Program-made: the position numbers and the translations under genes
DNA from: Manduca sexta
Taxonomy: Eukaryota > Arthropoda > Insecta > Lepidoptera > Sphingidae
DNA: 64,000 bases
NCBI RefSeq assembly: GCF_014839805.1
Contig: NC_051138.1
Span: forward strand, 5,206,983 to 5,270,982
Reading direction: 5' to 3'
The notes under the pieces: generated by a model
Told to the model about the DNA's origin: nothing
The model's input: only the letters and a program-made list of their open reading frames with translations
The model's database searches: none
Part shown: piece by piece, positions 48,766-60,401 of the stretch
Layout of the letters: each line of letters starts with the position of its first letter
Numbering within the stretch: position 1 is the stretch's first letter

Positions 48766-49469
48766 TATTCATTCTATATAATTCAGGGTTAGCGCGACGT
48801 TTTGCTGGGCTGATGGCCCTAATACTAACCTCGCAACTCCGCGCTAAAAAGTAGATTAATGATGTCGCGCCGACATAGCGAATGAATCCTTTGGTGGGCA
48901 TGGGTTTTTCAAGATATCCCAAAAACACAAGTTGCCGGGCAACGTTGCACTATGTTGGCAATCGATTTCATCTCAACGTGTCCTGAGACTCGAGGAGATC
49001 GTTTCATAGGCGTTGAAGTATCAGTGTGTTTTCTCCATGGTAAAAATCGTAGCTAATGTACTTATGAGAGAAACTAAAGAGCTTGGTATACGGCGTGCAA
49101 TTAAAGAAACTCTTTTCCTTGTTCATGACATATTCAACGACGAAATATTGTGATAGCGTTTGTGATACTGGCGAAGGTCATTGATCTTAAAAATGATTTG
49201 CTTTATAATTTTTTCACTACTTTTGCAAGTAATTACTCGCGGCTCTGTAAGCAGCGGTAGTACATTTTATAAATTTGTTATGTTGTTAGCCTCATTAATA
49301 TAGATAAGTTAATATATACGTATCTGTGTATGTATGTAAGATAATTGGGCAACTGAGCGAAGGTCAGGCCGATATTAAAACATACATTTTCGAAATAGAC
49401 GTATTTTGCGAAACTATATATTATAATAATTTTTGAAACAATATCATCTTGTCTCATTGGCCTTTTTTT

Positions 49470-49630
49470 TAACATGGGAAAATCCGTTTACGGATATAAA
49501 CCGTCCTACGTGCGAAAACCCCGTCATTCGACTCTCGCTCCCTAATATCGAAGGTTGTGCAAGTGCATGCGGCCACAAGAAGTCGGCTCTTGGGCAGACC
49601 CTCTCGCTATCCAAGGAATGAGATCTCTAT
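49470..49630. repeat. Left member of an inverted repeat pair
   Basis: GCGAAAACCCCGTCATTCGA, CTCCCTAATATCGAAGG and AGTGCATGCGGCCACAAGA are found again in reverse at 50055-50195. A tRNA-like stretch TCATTGGCCTAGTGGC follows at 49647, so this may be a further SINE type. Confidence 0.45.
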
Positions 49631-50054
49631 AAAATCACACGCTTGTCTCATTGGCCTAGTGGCAAAGGATCTGGGTTGAGAACCTTGTTCAAGGTTTGAT
49701 GGCCGAACCGGGCAAGTACAATCTGAGAGAATTTTCGGTTTTAATTTTTTAGCAATTTGATACAGGCTCGTCATCATATTGGATGCACTAGTTGTGACTC
49801 TACATACACTTGTTTTTCGGCGTGCAAATAACATACTATTAAATAATCATCATATGTGATTACTTTACTGCAGACAAGATTTAAATAATACCAACTCATG
49901 AAAAATAAAACAGCTATTCGGATAACGATAACTTTTATCAAAGTATACACCATGTTAATATATATTTCATAGAAATAATGTCGATGTATTGAAGAATGCT
50001 TGTCAGTTCCGGTCTATACATATTTATCGACATTTATAGGTGCATGATTAAATG

Positions 50055-50195
50055 TAGACTGTAGCCGAGGATGCTCAAGAGCCAACTCCTGCGACGATTA
50101 CGGATACATGCACTTGCATGCTCCGCGACCTTCGGTATTAGGGAGGAAAAGTCGAATGGCGGGGTTTTGTGTAAAAAAAGATTATAGCCGAAGTG
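50055..50195. repeat. Right member of an inverted repeat pair
   Basis: GCTCAAGAGCCAACTCCTG, CCTTCGGTATTAGGGAGG and GTCGAATGGCGGGGTTTTGT mirror the segment at 49470-49630. Confidence 0.45.
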
Positions 50196-50624
50196 TTCTA
50201 AATGCGAGATACGTTATAATAATACACAAAAACAAGCATTACGCCTTTTCCATTTTTTTTGGGGTAGACAGAGGTGTTATCGTGGCCATCTTTCGACAAA
50301 TGAATTAGGTCCCATGTAATAAGAGCGATATTACCGCCATTTGAAATGACCAGTTGACTGCTATACGTGAAAATATTACTTCAAGGTTTATTTATATCAA
50401 ACGTGCTTACAACATTGTTATAGTCGCATTAAGTATGAATAAGTCAATGATAGCCACAAAAACTATTATAAACCAGCTTGATTCTCAAATGGCCGGAAAA
50501 CGTCAACACTTTGTACATTAAAAACGTGTTAAATAAAAACTGGATATTTGAATAAGGTAGTAATTACGCTCGAAAAGGTAAGCTATCCATTAAATGTCAG
50601 AGATTTTATATTTATTCACTTCAT

Positions 50625-50712
50625 CATCACCATCAGTCGCAGGACATCCACTGCTGACCGTGGGCCTCCCCCAAAGATTTCCAGATTAACCTATTAAGCG
50701 GCCCGCTTCTAT
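50625..50712 (-). mobile_element. RTE-like LINE 3' end
   Basis: Read on the minus strand, a segment with CTTTGGGGGAGGCCCACGG and CAGCAGTGGATGTCCTGCG ends in a GATGAT-type tail. I recognise this as the usual 3' end of lepidopteran RTE elements. Only the last part remains. Confidence 0.5.
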
Positions 50713-50721
50713 TCACTTGAT

Positions 50722-50866
50722 GAATTTCAATCCCATCTAGCCGAATTTCGACTACGGCGGCCAAATTAAATGGAGGTCAGCCAGGTACATAGGTGTTTAT
50801 AGTGCACGAGTACGTACGTGTGCAATACACTGGTGCACTCTGTTTCTGAACTCCTGCGTAAGACGT
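50722..50866 (-). repeat. SINE-3, tail fragment
   Basis: CCCATCTAGCCGAATTTCG and GGCGGCCAAATTAAATGGAG match the tail-proximal body of SINE-3 in reverse. The head is missing. Confidence 0.55.
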
Positions 50867-51593
50867 GCGATTATAATTGAAAAATTAATAGATTATAAAA
50901 TAAATTGAACATTTTAATATTTTTATTACTGTATGGTTATTTAGGTTTACCCTCGTATTCAAGCCTTTTGAAGTTTTTTCTGAAATATTTTATCATTTCA
51001 TGTATTTAATGTTTTCTAACAATTACAAGAATCGTGATATTTTTGCCAAAATAAAAAAATATGTTTTCTGTCCCCTAATAAATAAATAAATACAAAATGT
51101 TTCTTGCGTATTGTCGCCTCTATTCTGTAAAAAATGTACATACCTACACGCTTTAAATACTTGCCATGCGCCTGAGTTTCCTATCGTAGATATTTCAATG
51201 ACCCATAACATTCAAAAATCCTTTCTTAGTACTTAAATACGTTACACATAATATTTCTGTACACAATTTCTCTCATACACTCCGATTTTAAATGATTTGC
51301 AAAGTTTTATGAAGTAGAATATAGATTAATACGAATCATCAACAATTTATTTTCAATTTATAATACATCATATTTTCTCTGTTGTACTAATGTAAAATTG
51401 TGGTATCATGTTCATAGTCATATATGACTCATAAGTACCCTAGCAGATAAATAATCAATATAGATTTATTATTATCGCTTAAGGTTTTATCTGTAGTAGT
51501 ATCACCAATATTTTACTTTGTATTAGGGACATCCAGTAATATAGTTTTACGTTGCTTGATAAATCGCAGTTATTTTATACACATACATATCAC

Positions 51594-51829
51594 GACTTTA
51601 TCCCCGAATGGAAAGTCGCAAGCGCAACAGGCGCACCCATTCACCGCCGTGTGTATTCCGTCCCATGATGTCATAGTGATTAGGGGGCAAGCCAAACGCC
51701 ATATCGGGCACAAATTCCTGACTCCGGGCTAACACCGAGCAGAAAAACCCATTATAGCTTTGCCCGACCTGGGAGTCGAACCCGGGACCTCGGAGCCGTG
51801 TCGTACGCAATATAACTACTGAGGTAGCC
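51594..51829 (-). repeat. SINE-2, good copy
   Basis: Nearly collinear with the copy at 63579-63835, from TATCCCCGAATGG to the reversed head CTACTGAGGTAGCC. ATTTTATA on both sides may be a short target duplication. It lies in intron 1 of gene B. Confidence 0.7.
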
Positions 51830-52020
51830 ATTTTATAAAACCGGTATATAATTGTTTTTACGTATATTTTCCGCAGTTGTTCCGCATGTTTCGAAGCTTG
51901 GTACAACTAAATGATTTAATGTTTTTATTTCTGTTTAAATATATTCAAGCTACTTTAAAAATAGTCAAATGAATAATATATTTTATTTAGGTAATATGAT
52001 GTATATTTCATATACTGTCC

Positions 52021-52275
52021 CAAAGTTACGCACGGGCCTCCTCTACTCCTAAGGGATAAGACCCTTAGTAGTAGAGTAGGACCAAACCAGCACGCTGACC
52101 AAGTGCAGATTGGCAGACTTCCCATACCCTCAAAATTATTATAAAGAACTTCGCAGGTATGCAAAGAATACACACATAACTTTTGTAGAAAAATCAGAGG
52201 TGCGTATCCTTCTGTTTTAAATCTAAGAACAATCCGCTCTGCAGTCCGTTCCACTCCCAACTAGGCTATAGTTGC
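52021..52275 (-). repeat. SINE-1, diverged copy
   Basis: The body and the right-hand head (reverse of GCCTAGTTGGGAGTGGAACG) are recognisable, with several internal deletions. It lies in intron 1 of gene B. Confidence 0.6.
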
Positions 52276-53868
52276 TTTTGGTATACGTCTCGACCATGGA
52301 AACTATACAATTTTGGCCGAGTATATTTTTGATTTAGCTGTTGGTCCCAAATTAGCGAAATCTACCCATTTTGGTAAGTCGGTTTGACGGCGAATTTGGT
52401 GCTAAATGACGTAACTGCTCATTGTCTCTACATGTAATACTTGTACTTATATTTTTAAAGAAAGAAAAACGATCTATGACTTACAGTCACAACACAACTA
52501 ACAACTAAAAACTGGCCCACTGTTGGGCTGTTTATTTTGTTATAATATATAGTTAATAATACAATTTTCCTCACTGAGTCTACCCGCTCGTTTCGTCGTT
52601 TCCGCGTCCGCATTTTCGCGCCTTGAATTTTTCAAGTCTACAATAGCAGACAATGACATTTATTAACGTCTTATAACTCTGAGTAACTTGCAAATTATAA
52701 TAGCAAGTAAGTCCGCACTAGGAGGTTTTAAGCGTAACAAACATGGAAATTTTAAAAAATCGCTACTCAAATTATAAGGAATTGAATTGACTGTCAGTTG
52801 TATAGCAAACTAGATGTTGCGCGAAGACCCCTATGTGAACAACTTTTTCCGGTATTAAAATCGCACTATATATTTTTTCGGAATAAAAAGTAGCCTATAT
52901 GTCAATTTAGACAACGGTCTACCTGTACGTCAAATTTAATTCAGATCCGTTCAGCAATCGGCATTTATAAACATCCAAACATTTTCATAAGCTTTCGCAT
53001 TTATATTAGTTATATGAAATCGAAATTTCAAAACGGGAATACTACAACGTTAAAGCGTCTGCGCATCGCCTTATAAATTATAATAGCAGAAATTAAGTCC
53101 GGTTTTTGGTTCTGCGTTCAGTTAATGTGGCGACAAATTTACTCAAAGATCTTCCGCATTAAGAACATACAAATAAATATACCGTCCCCGCGCGTTTTGT
53201 AAAAACGTTAATCTATTATTTGTCCAACACATGTGCGGATTAAATACTCGCGAATAGGTGCAATGACCTGATTATGACTGACTCGCGGCGGGCATACAAA
53301 GAAGTATTCATAGGATACGACTACTAATACATTATTACAAAAATAATTCAAACTAAATGATAAAAGTCATTCAGTCGTAATAGATTTTAGAATATTATTT
53401 TAATACTACCCAATGTGCCCAAAGTGATTGAACGCCTTGGGATGAAGTTAAAAATGTTCCCTCATCTTCCTACACTTACTCACCTTCCGTTCATAAATAC
53501 GGTTCGCAAATGCGGAATATTTCATACTTCTAAAACCATCGAAGGAATATGTGTGTCGCGTCGCTCATTCGGTTAATTATTTTATTAATGAGATACCTAC
53601 ATAAATGACACGTAAGAACCTTGATTTGTCAACTGTTATAATGATTAATTCATAAAAATAAATAAAATTTAAATATATATACATATTATGTGATTCGACT
53701 TTTCTTTGTGCTGTGTAGTATTAATTATGCATCAAAATCAAAACACGTATTATACAAATAACATCTTTCTGTCCGAGCTAAGGGCCTATGCACACGGCGT
53801 ATTTTTAACGCGCCGACAACGCATGTTTTATAAGCGCGCGTTCATAGCGCTATAGAATGATAACAAAT

Positions 53869-53930
53869 AATAATATCAACCCTGTATTATATACTGCTTC
53901 TCTCAGTAGTAGAGAAGGACAAATTGCAAT
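53869..53930 (-). repeat. SINE-1, short tail fragment
   Basis: The TAATATCAACCCTGTATTAT block matches the reverse of the SINE-1 tail, followed by a piece with CTCAGTAGTAGAGAAGG. Confidence 0.45.
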
Positions 53931-53985
53931 GGGACAGTATAACACAATACGGGATAGGTATTAATCACGAGGATGCTCTAATTAC

Positions 53986-54129
53986 TCATTCAAACTTCAA
54001 TACCATCTCAAAATTAATCGTCCCTGATAGTTCAGTTGCCTTCCTTCTTCTAAAGGGCCGCTCTGACTTCACGTAGGCGGCTCTCCGTTTCAGTGCCGCC
54101 CACAGCATTACTCGAGTGATTTGACGCAT
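53986..54129 (-). other. Small open frame behind a good acceptor, unknown
   Basis: A short GC-richer minus-strand frame encodes 47 residues starting MRQITRVMLWAALKRR and containing the basic cluster RPFRRRK. A plausible acceptor (CGCTTATTCCCAG) lies just upstream, at 54133. I recognise no family. It could be an exon of an unseen gene, a repeat fragment or chance. Confidence 0.2.
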
Positions 54130-54254
54130 ATCCTGGGAATAAGCGATTGGATTATAATTCAAGGTCTTTATACAATATCGGAACTATATTTTATATCTAC
54201 AAACTATTTATCCATGTTTGATTTGTAAATTCATATGTGTAGTAATAATCTTCC

Positions 54255-54400
54255 TAATGATTAATGTTTACGCGAATGTTAGACATTAAAATTAAACTAT
54301 TTTTCGGATTTTATCGCGGTTTTGATAATTTTAGTTTTCTCCCGACGTTTCGAAGACTGCAGCCTTCATGGCCATTGCTCTTACTAATAATATTTTGATT
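54255..54400. repeat. Dispersed repeat G, second copy
   Basis: TTTACGCGAATGTTAGACAT precedes GGATTTTATCGCGGTTTT and CTCCCGACGTTTCGAAGACT. These are the same blocks as at 36628-36790 in a different order. Confidence 0.45.
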
Positions 54401-55019
54401 TGTAACTGACAGTTAACAGCTTGACGTTGAATAGCTTGACCCACAACCGTGGGATCTGACATGCAAGTTTCATATTTTGTTTCGAAGGTGAACTTTATTG
54501 ATAGAAATAATTGCTGCGTCAAAATGTGGGGTTAGTTGTATCATACTTAATGCTATTTAACTCCCCTAAGTAACAGTGGAAAGGGTTTAATTTAGATTTA
54601 AAATTGGTTCAAATGAAAACTATAAAAAATATATTACAGTAAACAGTTGTAATATTGTTTTCATGATTCTTATAAGAAACAGGATTGATTGCCATTAAAA
54701 AGTTTTTATATAAATTGTCTATTTTCTTGTAGACTAATTTTTTTTTTCAAAACCTGTTATTATTCTCTACAAAAATTATGGACAGTCGCCTAAGATTTTT
54801 TTTGTAGCTAAAGCGTTTAAAGTGCTGCCCCTGTTCAAAAATCCAACCTGTATAAAACAAAAAACATACATTTCCTTTTGTAAAAGTTACATCGTATGTA
54901 TACATTCAAATTAAATTCACATTAATTCAGACTAGACGCAAATCGAGACATTTTAAACAGGCAAATTACAGTGGCCTTGTAACCGTATTACGTGCTAAAA
55001 AAAATCCTATTAATTATGT

Positions 55020-55210
55020 CTAGGTAGTTACCACCGCAATGTCTATTTCTGCCGCCAAGCAGCAGTGTTTAGTCACCGTTGCGTTTTGGTCTGAAAAACA
55101 TTGTAGCCAGTGGAAATACTGGTCACAAGACATAACATGTCGTGTATCCGGTCATATGGCTTACCATCAGGCGAACGGCAAGCTCGTCTCGTCATTCAAA
55201 GCAATAAAAC
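55020..55210 (+). repeat. Dispersed repeat C, 5'-shortened
   Basis: Begins at TAGGTAGTTACCACCGCAAT and ends at CAGGCGAACGGCAAGCTCG. It lies in intron 1 of gene B. Confidence 0.65.
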
Positions 55211-55904
55211 AATATTACAATAATATGTTCAATAAAAATTACGTCAAGATAATCGTTTCATGGCTTTGTACCCTAGTAGTTAAATCCATAGTGTTAAACT
55301 TGTTGAGCTCTTAAATTCAACATTCAGGTTAGGCAAAAACAACGTATTTTATCAAATCGATAACACTCAATTGCCTGAACTTTAATTTTCGGTATAGAGT
55401 TCATCTTACCACCTGACACATCATAAAAAAATCTCAACTTAGTTTGTAGACCTTATATATATTATATCCTAGTTATTAGAGGTGCACAGGCGTGAACTAT
55501 ATTTGTGAATGTTCTAAAATATCTCTCTAGAACTCAGAAGACCGTGACCGCGACCGAGGAATACAATTTGCCTACACGAATGTAATCCATTTGGAAATAG
55601 GCGTAGGTACGCGTATATTATAATAAAAATTGGCGACATCCTTAGTTGTTTAGTCTCTTCCTTTATCGTAATAAGAATAAACGAGTCACTTATGCGTTGC
55701 ATTCGAGATGAGCGACTTTACATCGCCACAGATAACATTAACACAATACGATAAGATACCATTCAATGTGCTACAGATGTTTTGATGGATGCTGTTTCGT
55801 AAATTAGCCAAAATATATATTACTCGCCAAGAAATTGCGTTTTTGAAAACATTAGACATGGAGTAAAGTCGTAAATGACAATAATATTTACTACTCAGGG
55901 TCAT

Positions 55905-56190
55905 TTTGATATTGCGTTAATAAATGAAACCATGTTCTCGGCTTTACCTTTGCTAACTCTGTGCTAAAAATCAGGCTAGCGAGCGAGTAATGAATATTTC
56001 CACCAAAAATTTTATAGTGTACGGCAAATATACCGTGTGCGTGAGTGTATTTCTGACTGAAAGTTTGATGTTGCCGCTGCATTGCATTCTCTTAGAGTAC
56101 TTGTAGGGCGTGTAAAATTCTAATTCATTTTTATTGATATTTATTTTATTTGAAACTCTCACTTATTTACATTTACGATTCGAATAATTT
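55905..56190. repeat. Dispersed repeat K, uninterrupted copy
   Basis: CGTGTGCGTGAGTGTATTTC, GATGTTGCCGCTGCATTGC, TTTTTATTGATATTTATTTT and TACGATTCGAATAA are collinear with the repeat split by the SINE at 63579-63835 (63350-63578 and 63836-64000). It gives an empty-site comparison for that insertion. Confidence 0.6.
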
Positions 56191-56529
56191 ATCGTAGTGT
56201 TATTTAAAAGAAAATAAGTATGCAGTTTCATTTAAAAACGCAATGTCAAAATGACGCTTTTTATTAACCGACTTCAAAAAAAAGGAGGAGGTTATCAATT
56301 CGACGTGAATTTTTTTTTTTTTTTTTTCTATGTTTGTTACCTCAGAACTCGCTCATTTCTGAACCGATTTGGAAAATTCTTTTTTTATTCGAAAGAATTT
56401 CTCTCCAGATTGGTCCCATAAAATTTTTTTCAAGATCGCTTCGGTAGTTTGGTTTTAAAATTAAAAAAACTAGAATATTTATGTCGTCCAAGAAAACGAA
56501 ATCGCGAATTTAGCTTTCCTGTGACGTAT

Positions 56530-57650
56530 TTAGTTATGTTTTTGCATTGAGTTTCGTTGACTATACTTCTCACATACTTATACATATAGCGTAACATCTT
56601 TTCCCCGTGTCAGGGGTAGGCAGAGGCGTAACATTTCATCGCGATAGTCGTACTGTGTGTGAAACATATCAGTTGTGTTTTTGGATTGGGTTTAATTGAC
56701 TCTACTTCTTACATACATACATATATGTATATAGCATCACACCTTTTCCCCTTTTTAGGGGTAGGCAGAGATGCAACACCACAGCGCAATAGTTATAGTA
56801 TGATCGAAATATATCAGTTGTGTTTTTGCGTTAGGTTTGCTTAAATCTACTTCTTACATACATATATATAGAATCACACCTTTTCCCCGTTTCAGGGGTA
56901 GGCAGAGGTGTTACACCACAGCGCGCTAATTGTACTGTGAGCCAAATATATCAGTCGTGTTTTTGCGTTAGGTTTCCTTAATTCTACTTCTTACATAAAT
57001 ATATATAGCATCACACCTTTTCCCCGTGTCAGGGGTAGGCAGAGGCGTATAATTTCATCGCGATAGTCGTACTGCGTGCGAAACACATTAGTTGTGTTCT
57101 TGCGTTGGGTTTAGTTGACTCCACTTTTTACATACATACATATATGTAGCATCACACCTTTTACCCTTTTCATGGGTAGGCAGAGGTGTTACACCACAGC
57201 GCGATAGTTGTACTGTGAGCCAAATATATCAGTTGTGTTTTTGCGTTAGGTTTGCTTGAATCTACTTCTTACATACATATATATAGCATCACACCTTTTC
57301 CCCTTTTCAGGGGTAGGCAAAGGTGTAACATTTCAGCGCGATAGTCGTACTGCGAGCGAAACACATTAGTTGTGTTTTTGCGTTGGGTTTAGTTGACTCT
57401 ACTTCTTACATACATACATATATATAGCATCACACCTTTTCCCCTTTTCAGGGGTAGGCAGAAGTGTAACACCACAGCGCGATAGTTGTACTGTGAGCCA
57501 AATAATATCAGTTGTGTTTTTGCGTTAGGTTTACTTGAATCTACTTCTTACATACATATATATAGCATCACAACTTTTCCCCTTTTCAGTAGTACTCAGA
57601 GGTGTAACTGCTCAGCGCGATAGTCGTATCGTGAGCGAAACACAATTATG
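56530..57650. repeat. Tandem array, 8 units of about 137-145 bp, two alternating types
   Basis: The core CAGGGGTAGGCAGAGG recurs at about 56612, 56757, 56894, 57031, 57172, 57309, 57450 and, decayed, 57588. One type reads CGTACTGCG.GCGAAACACATT and GGGTTTAGTTGACTC. The other reads TGTACTGTGAGCCAAATATA and AGGTTTGCTTGAATC. The order is A-B-B-A-B-A-B-A. The core resembles the reversed tail of SINE-2 (CATCAC...TCCCC...AGGGGTA.GCAGAGGCG). It is not coding. Confidence 0.85.
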
Positions 57651-57692
57651 CCATTGAGATGGTCTATTTATTACTAACACAAAAAAGCAAAA

Positions 57693-58312
57693 AATAAAAA
57701 TAATTTTATCAAAAAATTAAACCGCCTTCAAAAACCACTCAAAACCAAAAAATAATTTCACATACAAGTATATATTGGATACCAATTTTGGAGTCGGTGC
57801 CTAATTAAAATTGCTAGTTAAGCTAGATAAATACATTAACGAATATAAGAAAACAATGTGTTGCCAGCGTACAAAGTCAGCAAGTCAGATCGTCACCGGA
57901 GATGAACACATCGCCGCAGCACAGCAAATGGAAGCTATTAAGGAAATATTTAAATTTGTGAGCTGTACACTACCCAAATTCTTCCCCTGTTACATATAGC
58001 TGGTCAAATGTGGGTGTATTACACCCCCTGCCTCGAAAAAAGAGGAAATAAAAAGATGAAACACCATACATGTGCTTGGTACTACACCTTTCACTGTGTA
58101 TGCTGTAGTTCAAGCAAACCTACTTAACCTTTAATTGATTTGAAAGAAATTTAGCTCATAGATGGACTATGCAACAAATATAGCTAACTAGCAATTTTAA
58201 TTAGGCACCGACTCCAAAATTGGTATCCAATATATACTTGTATGTGAAATTATTTTTTGGTTTTGAGTGGTTTTTGAAGGCGGTTTAATTTTTTGATAAA
58301 ATTATTTTTATT
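57693..58312. repeat. Large palindrome, about 133-bp arms, 354-bp loop
   Basis: The left arm 57693-57826 (TTTTGGAGTCGGTGCCTAAT near its inner end) is repeated in reverse at 58181-58312 with only a few differences. The loop holds an open frame of 62 codons starting at 57811, of no recognised family. The arm motif AACCGCCTTCAAAAA is related to AACCGACTTCAAAAA at 56266, so the array and palindrome may be one composite element of about 2 kb. Confidence 0.8.
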
Positions 58313-58544
58313 CATTTGATAATTATACTTAAAAGAAAGGTCAATACAAATAACAATTACGCGTACGTCTCAGAACTACATACATCTATTATCTGTTACT
58401 AAAGCTGGAGTCGCATTATCATCGTTTTAGGGTTTAGGAAAGTGTTGTAGAACTTTAATAAGAAAATTGTAATTCCTAACGTTTAAAAACGTCTTAAAAG
58501 TTCATACAGACGGAAATAAACACAGAGTAATGACTGACATTAGG

Positions 58545-58830
58545 GCTCGTCACTGATCAAACAGCCTTGAACAATTCTATACTTGGCGGAGCGCGATTCA
58601 CGGGCGGGAATATGTAAAAAATTACGAATAATTTATTAAAAACACCATTTCAAGGCTTTCTGAAATTCTGATCTACCAAAATTGTCTTTATCAAATTGTT
58701 TAGGGTTACTTCCAAATTAAAATAATGTGTACTTTAGGAAGAAAGGCATGGAATTAAAAAAAATTTGGCATGTTAACGATAAATTTACGAAACAATATCC
58801 TCATTATAAGAAAATTAAAAATAACTTATG
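58545..58830 (+). repeat. Dispersed repeat J, copy 3
   Basis: CGGGCGGGAATATGTAAAAA and AACAATATCCTCATTATAAG match copy 1 in order. Confidence 0.5.
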
Positions 58831-60283
58831 GAGAAACATGATTATCTATTTGTGTTATTAATTGCGAATAAGCTATTTCTTTAAAATACGGTTAGTGCCT
58901 CATTTTGCTAGATATAGCAGCTTATTGCAGATCATGGTCCTTTATCGTATATATCTCTACCTCTATCACATCCTCGTATTACATAAAAGTATCCGATTAC
59001 AATGATAATATAAGCACCAAAAACGGACTACCAAAACCGCCGACAGTATCGTGTTTAATATCTAGAATGAATGATCATATTTATTATCAAGCAATAATTA
59101 ACATTAAAATCATATTTACAATGAATGAATAAACTAATTGATGTCAGCAACGGTGGTCTATATCGCACAATATTATACAAACTAAGATGACAGAAGAAAA
59201 CAATGGGATTGTGAACCTCCTGCTTTATTGAAATCGGTTAAAAATAGTTGCGGCATGTATGCCAGAAGATTATCGGCCGTTGTCGCTTGACAACAAGTGC
59301 CATTGAAGGCTTATCAACGCTTGTGACGAATATTAAAGCAGTCCTTCAAATTTGTTACATATTTATTATTTCACAGAATGCGAAATGCTACATTATTTTG
59401 ACAAAAATATAAAATTAAAAAATATAAACTAAATAAATATAAATTTATATTATGTAACTTTATATGAATATACATTAGAACGGCGCGGTATTTTAATAGT
59501 GCGTAAAAATATGTGTCTGTCTAACCATACACAAACAAACTGCTATATTATTTATATTTAAAATTGACTTTATGAATGTTACCAGTAAATTAGTTGACTA
59601 TAGCAAATTTTAAGTTTAAACCTTAAAGGTCGAATTTTGAAAAGATGATGCCTGATAAATGGAAATAGACAATCCCTATTACACGATACCGAAAATAGAG
59701 TGGGGGCAATTGTTATCACATTATTTTTTATCACTCATAGCACATGGTATTATGAGACGATTTGCAAAACAGGAACCGAATTGAAACAGACGTTTAAGTT
59801 ATTTTTTGTTATTCACATATTTTCGCAGGGAATATCTTAAATTTAATGGAAACAAAAATATTACGCGACGATGCTAGTCATTTATTAAACAAATGATACA
59901 TTTATAGTAAATATGACATGAAAAATAGTGGTACAAAAATATACGAATTAATTGTATTATTTGAACATAGATCAACTAGTTACTATCCATGATTTCAATT
60001 AAAGAGATAACACCATTTTGTATAACTCTGTGGAAATGTGCGTGATATATCTGCCTACAACTGAAAAAGACAAACACGTAATCTATACTATTATATAAAG
60101 CTATAGAGTTTGTTTGTTTGAACGCGCTAATCTCAGGAATAATTAGTTCGATTTGAAAAAATATTTTAGTGTTGGATAGCCCATATATTGAGGAAGACTA
60201 TAGGCTATATAACACGCATGGCCAATAATAGTGAAGTATCGTACAATATAATATGTATGCATATAATGTTTATTTCCTTGCAG

Positions 60284-60401
60284 GCCGCAAGACAATATTG
60301 CAAAATGTGTGCGGTACATTCAACGCAGGCGAGTTGACAGTTATCATGGGACAGTCCGGAGCGGGAAAAAGCACTCTCATGGACATCTTGGCCGGTTATA
60401 C
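60284..60401 (+). CDS. Gene B second coding exon (Walker A); gene continues past the window
   Basis: The acceptor is TTTCCTTGCAG and the donor GTGAGT. The exon encodes [12 protein letters not shown], then [16 protein letters not shown] (Walker A at residues 61-68 of gene B) and [10 protein letters not shown]. It has the same length (118 nt), entry phase and exit phase as exon a of gene A. The two genes differ at the residue after the first Gly of Walker A (GQSGAGKS against GPSGAGKT). The next exon was not found up to 64000, so the rest lies to the right. Confidence 0.93.

Larger units (their letters stand above)
44931..60283 (+). other. Gene B intron 1 (15.35 kb)
   Basis: Bounded by GTAAGG and TTGCAG, with phase 1. 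It holds SINE-1, SINE-2 and SINE-3 copies, repeats C, G, J and K, the inverted pair at 49.5/50.1 kb, the tandem array and the large palindrome. 44931-48380 has little besides A+T-rich unique-looking sequence and a repeat piece at 45730. A long first intron may carry regulatory sites, but none could be defined. Confidence 0.75.

Noticed and set aside
56530..57650. CRISPR-like array
   Set aside because: The whole unit repeats with no unique spacers, and the window is eukaryotic.
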